Part shown: positions 16,634-25,020 of the stretch, piece after piece
How the letters are laid out: every line of letters begins with the position of its first letter
Numbering within the stretch: the first letter of the stretch is position 1
NCBI GenBank assembly: GCA_964502525.1
Contig: CAZCXH010000035.1
Span: 1-34,771, forward strand
Source: DATLYB01 sp964502525
GTDB taxonomy: Bacteria > Bacteroidota > Bacteroidia > Chitinophagales > CAIOSU01
DNA: 34,771 nt
Direction of reading: 5' to 3'
Translations under genes and position numbers: made by a program
The notes under the pieces: model-generated
The model's input: only the letters and a program-made list of their open reading frames with translations
Databases searched by the model: none
Told to the model about the DNA's origin: nothing

Positions 16634-17215
16634 TTAATCTTTTCCCAGGATTATCTTCACGGTGCTCATCTTCTGCTGTTTCTGGCGAGAGTCATCCGTT
16701 GTTGCTGGCGGAGCCTTGTCTTCGCAGTCATTGTTTTCCACCGAGGCATCATTCGGATTTACCAACAGCTTCGATGTCAACGACATCCGGCTTTGCGGAG
16801 ATTCACCGGGCGCGCACTTTGGCGAGAGATCAACCACCTGCCCATGTTCCGAAACCGGAATTTCAATTTTCTGCTCTATAAAATCAAGGCATTCCGATGA
16901 AATGCTGTTGGAAGAACAATCTCTTTCGCTGAACGGCTGATTCAGCAACGCCCGCTGTTCCGCCAGCGTCATTTTCGTGAAAGCATTAAAGCTGGTATTG
17001 GCAGGGATATAACCCCTTCGGATCGTCTCGAGATAAAATGTCCTTACCGTTATGTCTGTGTAATAAGTTCCCAGGCTTTCGTCAAAAATCATCCCTGCTT
17101 CGCGCCTGTCGCTGAGATACTGGTACCTGCGGTCGTCCGTAATGCGGTATTCCACCTCCTGGGCAAATACATGGACGCCCGGCAGCAGCCACATGATGAT
17201 TAATATTTCTTTCAT
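16634..17215 (-). CDS. Secreted hypothetical protein
   Basis: No family is recognised. The signal peptide (MKEILIIMWLLPGVHVFAQ) is followed by a YRITDDRRYQYLSDRREAGMIFDESLGTYY region, a helical stretch (FNAFTKMTLAEQRALL), four cysteines (RDC, SEC, PKC, NDC) and a charged, disordered-looking C-terminus (EDKAPPATTDDSRQKQQKM). An ATG at 17242 would add nine residues ahead of the signal peptide. I prefer the ATG at 17215 (193 aa) because it gives a normal Lys-plus-hydrophobic signal sequence, though no clear ribosome binding site decides it. It is followed 12 bp later by another small secreted protein gene. The paired export signals suggest a shared envelope role (inference). Confidence 0.6.
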   Translation of the reverse strand: MKEILIIMWLLPGVHVFAQEVEYRITDDRRYQYLSDRREAGMIFDESLGTYYTDITVRTFYLETIRRGYIPANTSFNAFTKMTLAEQRALLNQPFSERDCSSNSISSECLDFIEQKIEIPVSEHGQVVDLSPKCAPGESPQSRMSLTSKLLVNPNDASVENNDCEDKAPPATTDDSRQKQQKMSTVKIILGKD

Positions 17216-17340
17216 CGGTTGAAACACTTCCGGCTTGGTCATTTAAGGTATTGATACAAGGTTAACGCGCAGCAATAATCTTACCAATGACATAAATCAT
17301 ACTTCGAAAGGCGGAATAATGCTTTAATTGCGAAAAAGGT

Positions 17341-17904
17341 TCACAAGGGAGCAACGCTGCCTTCGTAAAGGCGGTAATCGCCCGAAAACTGCGGGAGAAT
17401 TTCACCGGTGTCTTGGTCAACGAGCCAATCCAGCGCCAGCTTTCTCGGAACCATCAGCACCCCGGGCGTTATGTTTGTTCCAAACACTATATCCCACAGA
17501 GGGCTTGTCACCCCATGATTCTTCTTCGGGTCTTTGAAATGATGATAGAAATGATGCCTGCGCAGCCACCTGCCGTAAGCGCCAAACGGAGCGTGCGTAT
17601 GCGCCCGTTTATGTATCGCTTCATAAATCATATACATGATGCCAAGCCCGGCAGAAAATGCCGCCCCTTCAATCCAACCGATAAAGAAGCCGAGCAGTCC
17701 AGCGAGAATACTCACGACACTTGCCGCGGCAATCGCTTTCTTATATGCAGGCGCGAAGTAATGCGTTTCCCGATGATGGCGCAGATGCTCTTTGGTGAAA
17801 GCGTTTCTGCCTTTTTTCCAGTGTCCGAGAAACCGGTGCAGAAAATATTCAAGCACGGTCCACAGGAAAGCGCCACTCAGAAAGTAAATAATTAACGACA
17901 CCAT
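17341..17904 (-). CDS. Fatty acid hydroxylase / sterol desaturase superfamily membrane protein
   Basis: This 187-residue membrane protein carries the histidine clusters that bind a di-iron centre: HRFLGH (H23, H28), HLRHHRETH (H40, H43, H44, H48), HKRAHTH (H98, H102, H104), RRHHFYHH (H117, H118, H121, H122), and the closing NHGVTSPLWDIVFGT (H130). The order and spacing fit the fatty acid hydroxylase/carotenoid hydroxylase/sterol desaturase superfamily. Two pairs of hydrophobic helices lie at about 5-22 and 58-95. It should oxidise a lipid chain at the inner membrane; the substrate is unknown. It is divergent from the NUDIX gene, with 54 bp between the starts, so promoters are probably back to back. 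Confidence 0.88.
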   Translation of the reverse strand: MVSLIIYFLSGAFLWTVLEYFLHRFLGHWKKGRNAFTKEHLRHHRETHYFAPAYKKAIAAASVVSILAGLLGFFIGWIEGAAFSAGLGIMYMIYEAIHKRAHTHAPFGAYGRWLRRHHFYHHFKDPKKNHGVTSPLWDIVFGTNITPGVLMVPRKLALDWLVDQDTGEILPQFSGDYRLYEGSVAPL

Positions 17905-17958
17905 GCCGGGTCTTGAAATTGCATCCGCAATACCTTAAAATTACCAAATCAATGGCTG

Positions 17959-18421
17959 ATGAAAAAGCAAAGCGCGGGAATTCTTCTTTACAGGTTCAAC
18001 AATAATTTACCGGAGCTGTTTCTGGTTCATCCGGGCGGACCATTTTGGACAAAGAAAGATGAAGGAGCCTGGACCATCCCCAAAGACGAGTTTGCCGATG
18101 ATGAAAATCCGTTAGACGCAGCCATCCGGGAATTTGAAGAGGAAACCGGAAAAAAGTTACCCGGTGACTTTATGGAGTTGAATCCCATTATGCAGAAAGG
18201 CGGCAAAACAGTTTATGCCTGGGCATTGCAGGGAAATATCAATCCTCTGGACATCAAAAGCAACATGATTGAAATTGAGTGGCCGCCTAAATCGGACAGA
18301 AAGCGGTCATTTCCGGGAGATTGACAAAGCGGACTGGTTCAGCCTGGAAGAAGCAAGGAAAAAGATTAATGAGCGGCAGGTTGGATTGATTTTAGAGATG
18401 ACCGTCAAGCTCAAAGCCTGA
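17959..18421 (+). pseudogene. NUDIX hydrolase, split by a single-base frameshift
   Basis: The first frame (17959-18324) encodes a NUDIX hydrolase: SAGILLYRF, HPGGPFW, GAWTIPKDEF, and the Nudix box with E49 and REFEEETG (57-64), then the family's EWPPKS. It stops at once after FPGD. One base further on, the other frame continues EIDKADWFSLEEARKKI and runs to a TGA at 18419-18421, exactly the tail that relatives have. Removing one G from the GGG at 18315-18317 would restore a protein of about 153 residues. The first glycine of the Nudix box is Asp here (D43). The enzyme would hydrolyse nucleoside-diphosphate-linked substrates. Either this is a recent mutation or an assembly or sequencing error in a short G-run. 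Confidence 0.85.
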
Positions 18422-18522
18422 ATGACTACAACTCAATTCAGCTTCCCCGCAAGATGATTTTAGTCATCCGTTTTTTTATCACGCAGATTAACTTTACAAT
18501 AGTTCGTTTACTTTTTTGCAGC

Positions 18523-18599
18523 GGGGATTATGCAGATAATCGCTGAGTGTTTTATCTGTGATCATCCTATCTTTTTGCGTCATCTGCGTTCTGTTTTTA
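18523..18599 (+). repeat. Dispersed repeat R4, copy 2
   Basis: This is the ungapped 77-bp partner of 14427-14503, with about ten differences. It lies in the 353-bp gene-free gap between the NUDIX and MbnP genes. That gap holds only repeat-like sequence: this copy, an R1-like pair in opposite orientations (18607-18640 and 18720-18751), and an 8-bp inverted repeat GAGGCTGT / ACAGCCTC (18634-18641, 18706-18713). Confidence 0.85.
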
Positions 18600-18606
18600 A
18601 TTTTTA

Positions 18607-18751
18607 GCAGTTTCTAAAAATTCTGCCGCTTTTGAGGCTGTATCGTTTGCAAGGAATGACTGAAAGGGCGGGCGACTCTATATTTCGTTCTCCGTGACTT
18701 TTGAAACAGCCTCTGAAGCGAGGCGATAAAAAGAGTAATTTTTAGAGATGC
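18607..18751. repeat. Inverted R1-like pair (palindromic element of about 145 bp)
   Basis: The right end (18720-18751, GAGGCGATAAAAAGAG then TAATTTTTAGAGATGC) is an R1 copy. The left end (AGCAGTTTCTAAAAATT, 18607-18623) is an R1-like end on the opposite strand. Internal GAGGCTGT and ACAGCCTC are also inverted. The arrangement resembles a small non-coding inverted-repeat element; no internal reading frame looks coding. Confidence 0.45.
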
Positions 18752-18774
18752 ACTTTTAAAAAAATCGTTTTACA

Positions 18775-19509
18775 ATGAGCAGACTGATCTGGATAACATC
18801 ATGCTGGTGTATTTTATTGATGTCTTCAGCATGTAAAAAAGAGGAAACCACACCTGTTGGCACTGCAAACATTGAATTGGAATACAGTGTTGACGGCCAA
18901 CTGCTGCAATTCGACACCATCGGTTATGTGAATGAAGCGGGGAACAACTACAGCGTGACAAGGCTGGAATATTACCTCTCGGATTTCACATTCATAAATG
19001 ACGATGAGATCATCTATAAGGCTTCCGAAATTCAGTATGCTGATGCGCGTTCTGATTCCAACAATCAGTTCAGTTTAAAAAACGTGCCTGCGGGCGATTA
19101 CGATTGCATGGAGGTGACCATTGGGTTAAGCCCTGAAAACAACGTTTCAAACTCCCTTCCAAATACAATTGACAATTTCAATATGTTTTGGCCCGATGTC
19201 ATGGGCGGTGGTTATCATTTTATGAAACTGGAGGGACATTACCTCGACAGCGCTGGCAATTTCACAGGCTACACCATGCACCTTGGAGTCAATGGAAACG
19301 CGGTAAAAGTTAAGCTATGCGGACTTCAGCTTCAGGTGAAGGAAAATACGCCCGTCACCATCCTCCTCAGCATGAACATCAACGAGTGGTTCCAGAACCC
19401 TTCCGCCTACGACTTCAATGTTGACGGGAACTACACCATGGGGATTGACTCCCTCATGCAGAAGCTGTCCGCCAATGGCGCGGATGCGTTCACGGCAACC
19501 ATTCACTGA
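18775..19509 (+). CDS. MbnP-family lipoprotein (putative copper-binding)
   Basis: This is a 244-residue lipoprotein. The signal peptide ends in MSSAC, so C20 should be lipidated, followed by charged residues (KKEE). The mature protein matches the MbnP family by memory: a beta-sandwich with YSVTRLEYYLSDFTFIND, NVPAGDYDCMEVTIGLSPENN, and the key FWPDVMGGGYHFMKLEGHY segment with its conserved Trp, later VTILLSMNINEWF. MbnP proteins bind copper, and in methanotrophs the Trp is oxidised by a partner di-heme enzyme, MbnH. In Bacteroidota mbnP usually neighbours a cytochrome-c-peroxidase-like gene; none is present here. The start is an ATG. It is flanked by repeat-rich gaps, so it is monocistronic. 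Confidence 0.8.
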   Translation: MSRLIWITSCWCILLMSSACKKEETTPVGTANIELEYSVDGQLLQFDTIGYVNEAGNNYSVTRLEYYLSDFTFINDDEIIYKASEIQYADARSDSNNQFSLKNVPAGDYDCMEVTIGLSPENNVSNSLPNTIDNFNMFWPDVMGGGYHFMKLEGHYLDSAGNFTGYTMHLGVNGNAVKVKLCGLQLQVKENTPVTILLSMNINEWFQNPSAYDFNVDGNYTMGIDSLMQKLSANGADAFTATIH

Positions 19510-19754
19510 AAGTGAAAAAAGAGTAATATGATTACCGTCATCCGCCTGCACCTGATGAGATAGGCGGATCTGCTCCAATTCATCAAAGACGCTGCAAAGC
19601 CTGGAAAAAATATCATCCGCCACTGAACTTTCTCTCTAATTTACGTCAGCCACCCTCCCCTTTTTTTGGAACATCATCTAACCCTGCGCATGTCCTTTGC
19701 TGATATGGACTGACTTGAACTGAATTGTACTGAATTGTACCAATTCCATCTACC

Positions 19755-19795
19755 CCGATCACAGTTCGTTTTTTTACCCTTGTTTCGGGATAATT
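19755..19795 (+). repeat. Dispersed repeat R3, copy 2
   Basis: This partner of 14586-14625 runs from CCGATCACAGTTC to TTGTTTCGGGATAATT. It is followed by a short direct repeat, ACTCAGAAT ACTCAGAAT (19796-19813). The surrounding 340-bp gap between the MbnP gene and the convergent DUF2279 gene also contains GAACTGAATTGTACTGAATTGTAC-type tandem sequence (about 19715-19740) and no gene that I can support. Confidence 0.85.
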
Positions 19796-19849
19796 ACTCA
19801 GAATACTCAGAATATTAATGCAAAAATGATACAGTCGAATGCTGAAATG

Positions 19850-20818
19850 TCAGAAAAACAACGGATGGAACACCACTCCATCTTTCCTGTTGAACTCAAG
19901 GGCAGGTGAAGGCACTTTGATCAAATTCAGCAGGTGCATCAGCACTTTCACGCCCGCCTTTTTAGTTTGCACACGCGTGAAGTCAACATCGAGCGACAAA
20001 TAAAATTGCGGGTAGCGTTCAATATCCGTTCTATCCGCTTTGTTCGCATCGCTGCAATCGCAGTAGGGAACCGATTGCGGGTCGCTGCACCATTTGTTTT
20101 CAAAACCACCCAGCATTCCGTTTGCTCCATAACCGAATGCAATATTGAGCCAATGCGGGAATCGCCTGTCCTTCCTCATGAATGATTTCAAGTTTGCAGA
20201 TGCCCACAGCGTGACTGCGTTATAATCCTTCAGGAATAATTCTACATTTGAATCACCGAAGAGATAATCCGTGCGGTATTGCACGTCTTCAGGATAGGTT
20301 TGCGGCAACGCGGACAGTTTAATTACAATGCGTTGGTCATGCCAGGCGAACTCCTGCCCGATGACCAGCGCGGAGCCGCCAAGATTGGCAAGCATGTCCC
20401 ATCCCGAGAATCCCCATTTGGATGAAAAAGCATCGAGCAGTTCAACAGATGACAATAAAAACGTACCCATCATTCCGCCCGTGAGAATTGCTGCGCGGTC
20501 GTTCATCCCGGTCCAGCGGTACATTCCCACCGACCAGCGGCTGATGAAATACGAGCCGAACACGTGTCCCGCTTTGTCAATGCCATACCACTCCCTGCCA
20601 TCATTGAAAAAATGGAATGACGTTCGAGGGTAATCCTTGTACCAGTATTGGCTTAAGCCAACAAGTGTAATTCCGTAAACTCCCGCAATACCGCCCGTAA
20701 CTCCCCAGAATCTTTTATGACTGAAAGACGGGGCGCGTTCGGTGAATTTAAGTTTCTGGGTTTGGGAATATGAAACATTATAAAAAATCAAAAAAACAAT
20801 CAGAGTGAATATTTTCAT
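19850..20818 (-). CDS. DUF2279-family secreted/outer-membrane protein
   Basis: This is a 322-residue exported protein with signal peptide MKIFTLIVFLIFYNVSYSQ. The DUF2279 signature is visible after the signal: FWGVTGGIAGVYGITLVGLSQ, then SFHFFNDGREWYGIDKAGH followed by VFGSYFISRW, then hydrophobic glycine-rich helices and GFSGWDMLANLGGSALV. The C-terminal half has alternating aromatic strands and ends in FHPLFF, as in outer-membrane proteins ending in Phe. The function is unknown; relatives are annotated as periplasmic lipoprotein YfiM-like. A TTG 51 bases upstream keeps the frame open, but the ATG at 20818 with AAAGGG just ahead gives a clean signal peptide, so I chose it. It converges with the MbnP region and diverges from ruvC. 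Confidence 0.78.
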   Translation of the reverse strand: MKIFTLIVFLIFYNVSYSQTQKLKFTERAPSFSHKRFWGVTGGIAGVYGITLVGLSQYWYKDYPRTSFHFFNDGREWYGIDKAGHVFGSYFISRWSVGMYRWTGMNDRAAILTGGMMGTFLLSSVELLDAFSSKWGFSGWDMLANLGGSALVIGQEFAWHDQRIVIKLSALPQTYPEDVQYRTDYLFGDSNVELFLKDYNAVTLWASANLKSFMRKDRRFPHWLNIAFGYGANGMLGGFENKWCSDPQSVPYCDCSDANKADRTDIERYPQFYLSLDVDFTRVQTKKAGVKVLMHLLNLIKVPSPALEFNRKDGVVFHPLFF

Positions 20819-20997
20819 CCCCTTTAACCAGGTTAAGACAGGTAATCTATGAACTGCCACAGTTATCAAAAATACTGAAACAGCAGTGGTTGCAAAGGTT
20901 CTGCCGGATGGAAAAAATGTCCTGGCTTTTTATCGCTTTGTGCCGGAACAGAACAGGGCATAACAACCAACAGACGATTGTGCATACCTGCTGATAC

Positions 20998-21618
20998 ATG
21001 CTTAAATCCGGTCATAGTGAACGGCTACATTTGCAAGACGTGAATCTGCCTACCGAACAAACCATTCTCGGCATTGACCCCGGCACCGTCTATCTCGGTT
21101 TCGGCATTATCAAAAGCTGCGGGCAAAACCTGTCATTAATAGGACTCGGAACCATTGACCTCGCTAAAATTTCGACACAGCAGGAAAAACTAAAAAGAAT
21201 ATTCGAACGTGTTTCAATATTAATAAAGGAGCACAAGCCAACGATTTGCGCCATAGAAGCCCCTTTTTATGGAAAGAACGTCCAGTCCATGCTGAAACTC
21301 GGCAGGGCGCAGGGAGTGGCAATCACGGTGGCGATGCTGCATGAAATTCCGGTAATTGAATACTCTCCTAAAAAAATCAAGCTTGCCGTAACTGGAAACG
21401 GGAATGCCTCCAAGGAACAAGTGGCAGGCATGCTGCAAAATATACTCAACTTCAAAGGCGAGCCGAAATTCAAGGATGCTACGGACGGATTAGCGGCAGC
21501 GGTGTGCCATCATTTTCAAAACAGGCAGATGGTTCCGGGAAAAAAAGTTTATCGGAATTGGAAGGAATTTGTGGCGGGTAATCCGGAAAGAGTTCAGAGA
21601 TTGGCGCCCGGTGTTTAA
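20998..21618 (+). CDS. ruvC: Crossover junction endodeoxyribonuclease RuvC
   Basis: RuvC cuts Holliday junctions in concert with RuvAB. The catalytic acidic residues are in place: D27 in ILGIDPGT, E87 in AIEAPFYGKN, and D160 and D163 in KDATDGLAAAVCHHF. The KNVQSMLKLGRAQG segment after the second motif, which contacts DNA, is also present. The N-terminus is about 20 residues longer than usual for the family (LKSGHSERLHLQDVNLPTEQ before the first strand). The ATG at 20998 was chosen, though a later GTG at residue 15 could be the true start. The 3' end converges with valS, 13 bp away, with no visible terminator. Neither ruvA nor ruvB is nearby. Confidence 0.93.
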   Translation: MLKSGHSERLHLQDVNLPTEQTILGIDPGTVYLGFGIIKSCGQNLSLIGLGTIDLAKISTQQEKLKRIFERVSILIKEHKPTICAIEAPFYGKNVQSMLKLGRAQGVAITVAMLHEIPVIEYSPKKIKLAVTGNGNASKEQVAGMLQNILNFKGEPKFKDATDGLAAAVCHHFQNRQMVPGKKVYRNWKEFVAGNPERVQRLAPGV

Positions 21619-21631
21619 GGCTGATGCCATG

Positions 21632-24322
21632 TCAATTCAATCTCTCAAAACTCTCCTCCAGCGCCTTCAGCTTTGCTTCACCGTCAGCCAGTTTTTGTTT
21701 TTCTTTTTCAATGACTGCCGCTGGCGCTCCGCTCACAAACCGTTCGTTGCTGAGCTTGGAAGAAACTGATTTGATGAAACCTTTGATGTACTCAATCTCC
21801 TGAGCGATTTTCTTCTTCTCTTCTTCGGGGTTGAGCTTGGTTTGGATATGCAGGAAGAATTTATCTGCGCCCACCACAACGGTTTTCGCCTCAGCAACGT
21901 CAGCGTCAGCAAATTCAAACGATTTCAGGCCTGCAAGTTTCACAATCACTCCTTTGAATAAATCATAGCCCGCTTTGTTGCCCGTGAGCACGGAAAAAGT
22001 CAGTTCCTCTCTGGGGCTGATACCCGCCTGTCCGCGCACATCGCGGATGCGCGAGATGATTTCTTTAGCTGTTTCAGCTTTCTTCAACACGGACTCATCA
22101 AACGGTTTTGCCTGCGGATAGCTGCTCACCGTGATGCAATCTTTTGTATTTCTCTCTTTCAGCGTGTGCCAGATTTCTTCGGAGATAAAAGGCACAAACG
22201 GATGCGCCAACTGCATCAGCTTTTCAAAAAACTCAATCGTTTTGTCGTATGTGTATTTGTCTATCGGTTGCTGGAACGCTGGTTTAATCATTTCCAGATA
22301 CCACGAACAGAAATCATCCCAGATGAAATTATAAATTGTGAGCAGCGCTTCCGAGATTCTGTAGTCAGTATAAGAATTTTCCAGTTGCTGAATCACCTGG
22401 TTCATGCGGTTTTCAAACCACAGAACCGCAGTTTCGTTGGCAGTATCTTTTCCTTCTTTAACCTCCCATCCTTTCACCAAACGGAGCGCATTCCAAATTT
22501 TATTACAGAAATTTCTGCCCTGCTCGCAGAGCTTTTCATCAAAGAGCAAATCATTTCCCGCAGGCGATGAAAACAACATGCCGATGCGCACACCGTCAGC
22601 GCCATACTGCGCCATCAAATCAAGCGGGTCAGGCGAGTTGCCGAGCGACTTTGACATTTTCCTGCGCTGCTTGTCGCGCACGATGCCATGCAGATACACA
22701 TCGCTGAATGGCTTTTCATCCAGATATTCATAGCCCGCGATTATCATCCGCGCCACCCAGAAGAATAAAATTTCAGGCGCGGTAACAAGAATTTTTGTCG
22801 GGTAATAATAATTCAGCTCAGCGTTTGCCGCTTTATTGATTTTACCTTTTTCCTTATCAAAATATTTGTCGTTGAATCCGTCAAACACCGCAATGGGCCA
22901 GAGCCAGGACGATGCCCATGTGTCGAGCACGTCTTCGTCTTGCTTTAAAGTGTTGAGGGTTGGGTGTTGTGTGTTGGGAGAAACTTTAGACTTTAAACTT
23001 TGAACTTTAAACTGCTCCAGCGCTTCTTCATAGGTCTCAGCCACATAAACATTTCCTGCCTCGTCATACCATGCCGGAATGCGGTGCCCCCACCAAAGCT
23101 GGCGGCTGATGCACCAGTCGCGCACATTTTCCATCCAGTGGCGGTACGTGTTTTTGAATTTGTCAGGGTGCAGCTTCACTTCGTCTTTCTCAACCGCTTC
23201 CAACGCCTTGCGTGAAATTTCCTTCATTTTGATGAACCACTGCATCGAGAGCATCGGCTCAACAATGGAGTTTGTTCGTTCGCTTCTGCCCACGCGTGTT
23301 ACAAACTCTTCTTCTTTCACCAGCAGATTTTCGGATTTCAATCTTTCCACCACCAGTTTGCGCACTTTGAAACGGTCTTTGCCGATATATTCCGGCAGTT
23401 CGCATTTTTCATTCAGCGTGCCGTCAGGATTAATTGTGGCAATCACCGGCAGATTATGACGAACTCCGATGTCATAGTCATTCTGGTCATGGGCGGGAGT
23501 AACTTTCAGGCAACCAGTTCCGAATTCTTTCTCAACATAATTGTCTCCGATTACCGGCACTTCGCGGTTAATCATCGGCACCAATACTTTTTTGCCAATC
23601 AGATTTTTGTAACGCTCATCGTTTGGATTTACCGCCACAGCCGTATCGCCCATAATCGTTTCGGGACGCTGCGTGGCAATCACAATAAAATCATTCGTGC
23701 CTTTAATTTGATATTTCACATGGTAGAGAAAGCTTTTCTCTCCATTTTCTTCATACAACACTTCTTCGTTTGATACGGTGGTTTGCGCTTCGCAATCCCA
23801 GTTCACCATGCGCAAGCCGCGATAGATATAACCCTTCTTATACAAGTCAACGAACACGCGGATTACAGCCTTGTAGTAGCCGTCATCCATCGTGAAATGC
23901 ACGCGCTCCCAGTCAACCGATGCTCCGAGTTTTTTCAGTTGTTCGAGAATGATGCCGCCATATTTTTCTTTCCACTCCCATGCGTATTTTAAAAATTCTT
24001 CACGCGAGATGTCTGATTTTTTGATTTTCTTTTCGCGCAGCATCTGCACCACTTTTGCCTCTGTGGCAATCGAAGCATGGTCGGTGCCCGGTACCCAGCA
24101 GGCATTCTTTCCTTCCAGTCTTGCTTTGCGAATCAGCACATCCTGAATGGTGTTGTTGAGCATGTGCCCCATGTGCAGCACGCCTGTAACATTGGGCGGA
24201 GGAATTACAATGCTGTATGATTTGCGCTGGTCGGGCGTGGAGCGAAAAAATTTCTGCTCAAGCCAATGCTTGTACCATTTATCTTCAACGGTTTTCGGGT
24301 CGTAACGATGGGAAATTTCCAT
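21632..24322 (-). CDS. valS: Valine-tRNA ligase
   Basis: This class I synthetase charges tRNA-Val and is essential. The HIGH-type motif is HMGH (50-53) in PPPNVTGVLHMGHML, and the KMSKS motif lies at 555-559. CWVPGTDHASIATEAK, the editing-domain TQRPETIMGDTAVAV and TPAHDQNDYDIG, and RDWCISRQLWWGHRIP are all typical. A C-terminal coiled coil (about 830-896, KLNPEEEKKKIAQEIEYIKGF onward) binds tRNA. At 896 residues it is a little long, and one cause is visible: about 22 extra residues (438-459, FKVQSLKSKVSPNTQHPTLN) between EEALEQ and LKQDEDVLDTW, encoded by repeat-like DNA at 22946-23011. The start is an ATG with no co-transcribed neighbour. Confidence 0.97.
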   Translation of the reverse strand: MEISHRYDPKTVEDKWYKHWLEQKFFRSTPDQRKSYSIVIPPPNVTGVLHMGHMLNNTIQDVLIRKARLEGKNACWVPGTDHASIATEAKVVQMLREKKIKKSDISREEFLKYAWEWKEKYGGIILEQLKKLGASVDWERVHFTMDDGYYKAVIRVFVDLYKKGYIYRGLRMVNWDCEAQTTVSNEEVLYEENGEKSFLYHVKYQIKGTNDFIVIATQRPETIMGDTAVAVNPNDERYKNLIGKKVLVPMINREVPVIGDNYVEKEFGTGCLKVTPAHDQNDYDIGVRHNLPVIATINPDGTLNEKCELPEYIGKDRFKVRKLVVERLKSENLLVKEEEFVTRVGRSERTNSIVEPMLSMQWFIKMKEISRKALEAVEKDEVKLHPDKFKNTYRHWMENVRDWCISRQLWWGHRIPAWYDEAGNVYVAETYEEALEQFKVQSLKSKVSPNTQHPTLNTLKQDEDVLDTWASSWLWPIAVFDGFNDKYFDKEKGKINKAANAELNYYYPTKILVTAPEILFFWVARMIIAGYEYLDEKPFSDVYLHGIVRDKQRRKMSKSLGNSPDPLDLMAQYGADGVRIGMLFSSPAGNDLLFDEKLCEQGRNFCNKIWNALRLVKGWEVKEGKDTANETAVLWFENRMNQVIQQLENSYTDYRISEALLTIYNFIWDDFCSWYLEMIKPAFQQPIDKYTYDKTIEFFEKLMQLAHPFVPFISEEIWHTLKERNTKDCITVSSYPQAKPFDESVLKKAETAKEIISRIRDVRGQAGISPREELTFSVLTGNKAGYDLFKGVIVKLAGLKSFEFADADVAEAKTVVVGADKFFLHIQTKLNPEEEKKKIAQEIEYIKGFIKSVSSKLSNERFVSGAPAAVIEKEKQKLADGEAKLKALEESFERLN
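22946..23011 (-). repeat. Repeat-like DNA inserted in frame inside valS
   Basis: On the coding strand this stretch reads as AAAGTTCAAAGTTTAAAGTC-like heptads followed by CCCAACACACAACACCC and CAACCCTCAACAC. Both patterns are typical of intergenic micro-repeats in this phylum and unlike normal codon choice. It keeps the reading frame open and adds about 22 residues to a loop before the DVLDTW motif. Confidence 0.65.
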
Positions 24323-24483
24323 TCAAACAAATTATGCCGTAAAGTTAAAATTCACGGACAAAGAATGTACGGCTGAAAATTCCACACGTTTTCACACCAC
24401 CGGATAGCCACATGATTGATAAAAGACAATTATTATGACTTCGCAACCTTGAACTTTACTGCTATATTCACCGCACCAAGTTT

Positions 24484-25020
24484 GTGCATAACCAGAAACT
24501 GCTCTCCGCATTTTTGTTCCTTTGCATTGTCGCGCCAATTGGGATTACTTATTCCCTGCTTCAGTGTGAAAAATACCAGGTAAAGAAAACCATCAAATGG
24601 CGCATGATTGCCGGCATGGATAAATCTGGACTGGTGTTGCTGAAATTTTCAAAAGAAGAAGCAGAAACCCAGTTGGAATGGGAACACTCCCGCGAATTTG
24701 AATACAAAGGGCGGATGTATGATGTGGTTGAAAAATCGGTTCATGGCGACACAATTTGGTATCGCTGCTGGCCTGACGATGAAGAAACAAAACTCAATCT
24801 GCAACTGAACGAATTAGTCGCCAGCGCAATGGGCAAGAATCCGGTAAGCAAAGACAGTCGTGACCGGCTGAATAATTTCCTGAAAAGTTTGTATTGCTCA
24901 GACCATTCAGATAAGAATTTACTTGCAAATAACGCAAAGGAAATTTCTCCGTTTCACTTCAGTTCAGATTATTCCTCTTTCTGTTTTTCTCCTCCCACAC
25001 CGCCTCCTGAGATAGCTTGA
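24484..25020 (+). CDS. Conserved-type hypothetical membrane-anchored or exported protein
   Basis: This 178-residue protein has no named domain that I know. The N-terminus is hydrophobic (about 5-25, LLSAFLFLCIVAPIGITYSLL) and acts as anchor or signal. The middle, VLLKFSKEEAETQLEWEHSREF followed by EYKGRMYDVVEKSV and GDTIWYRCWPDDEETKLN, reminds me of small proteins found next to TonB-dependent receptors in many Bacteroidota (recollection, not verified). The tail is Ser/Pro-rich and ends in SPPTPPPEIA, suggesting a disordered end. The start is a GTG at 24484, since no ATG precedes the hydrophobic segment. It is co-directional with the TonB receptor but separated by 129 bp containing the AAGTATC repeat. 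Confidence 0.65.
   Translation: MHNQKLLSAFLFLCIVAPIGITYSLLQCEKYQVKKTIKWRMIAGMDKSGLVLLKFSKEEAETQLEWEHSREFEYKGRMYDVVEKSVHGDTIWYRCWPDDEETKLNLQLNELVASAMGKNPVSKDSRDRLNNFLKSLYCSDHSDKNLLANNAKEISPFHFSSDYSSFCFSPPTPPPEIA

Noticed and set aside
20908..20994. Short ORF starting MEKMSWLFIALCRNRTG upstream of ruvC
   Set aside because: It is only 28 codons, with no recognisable features or ribosome binding site; it does not support a gene call.
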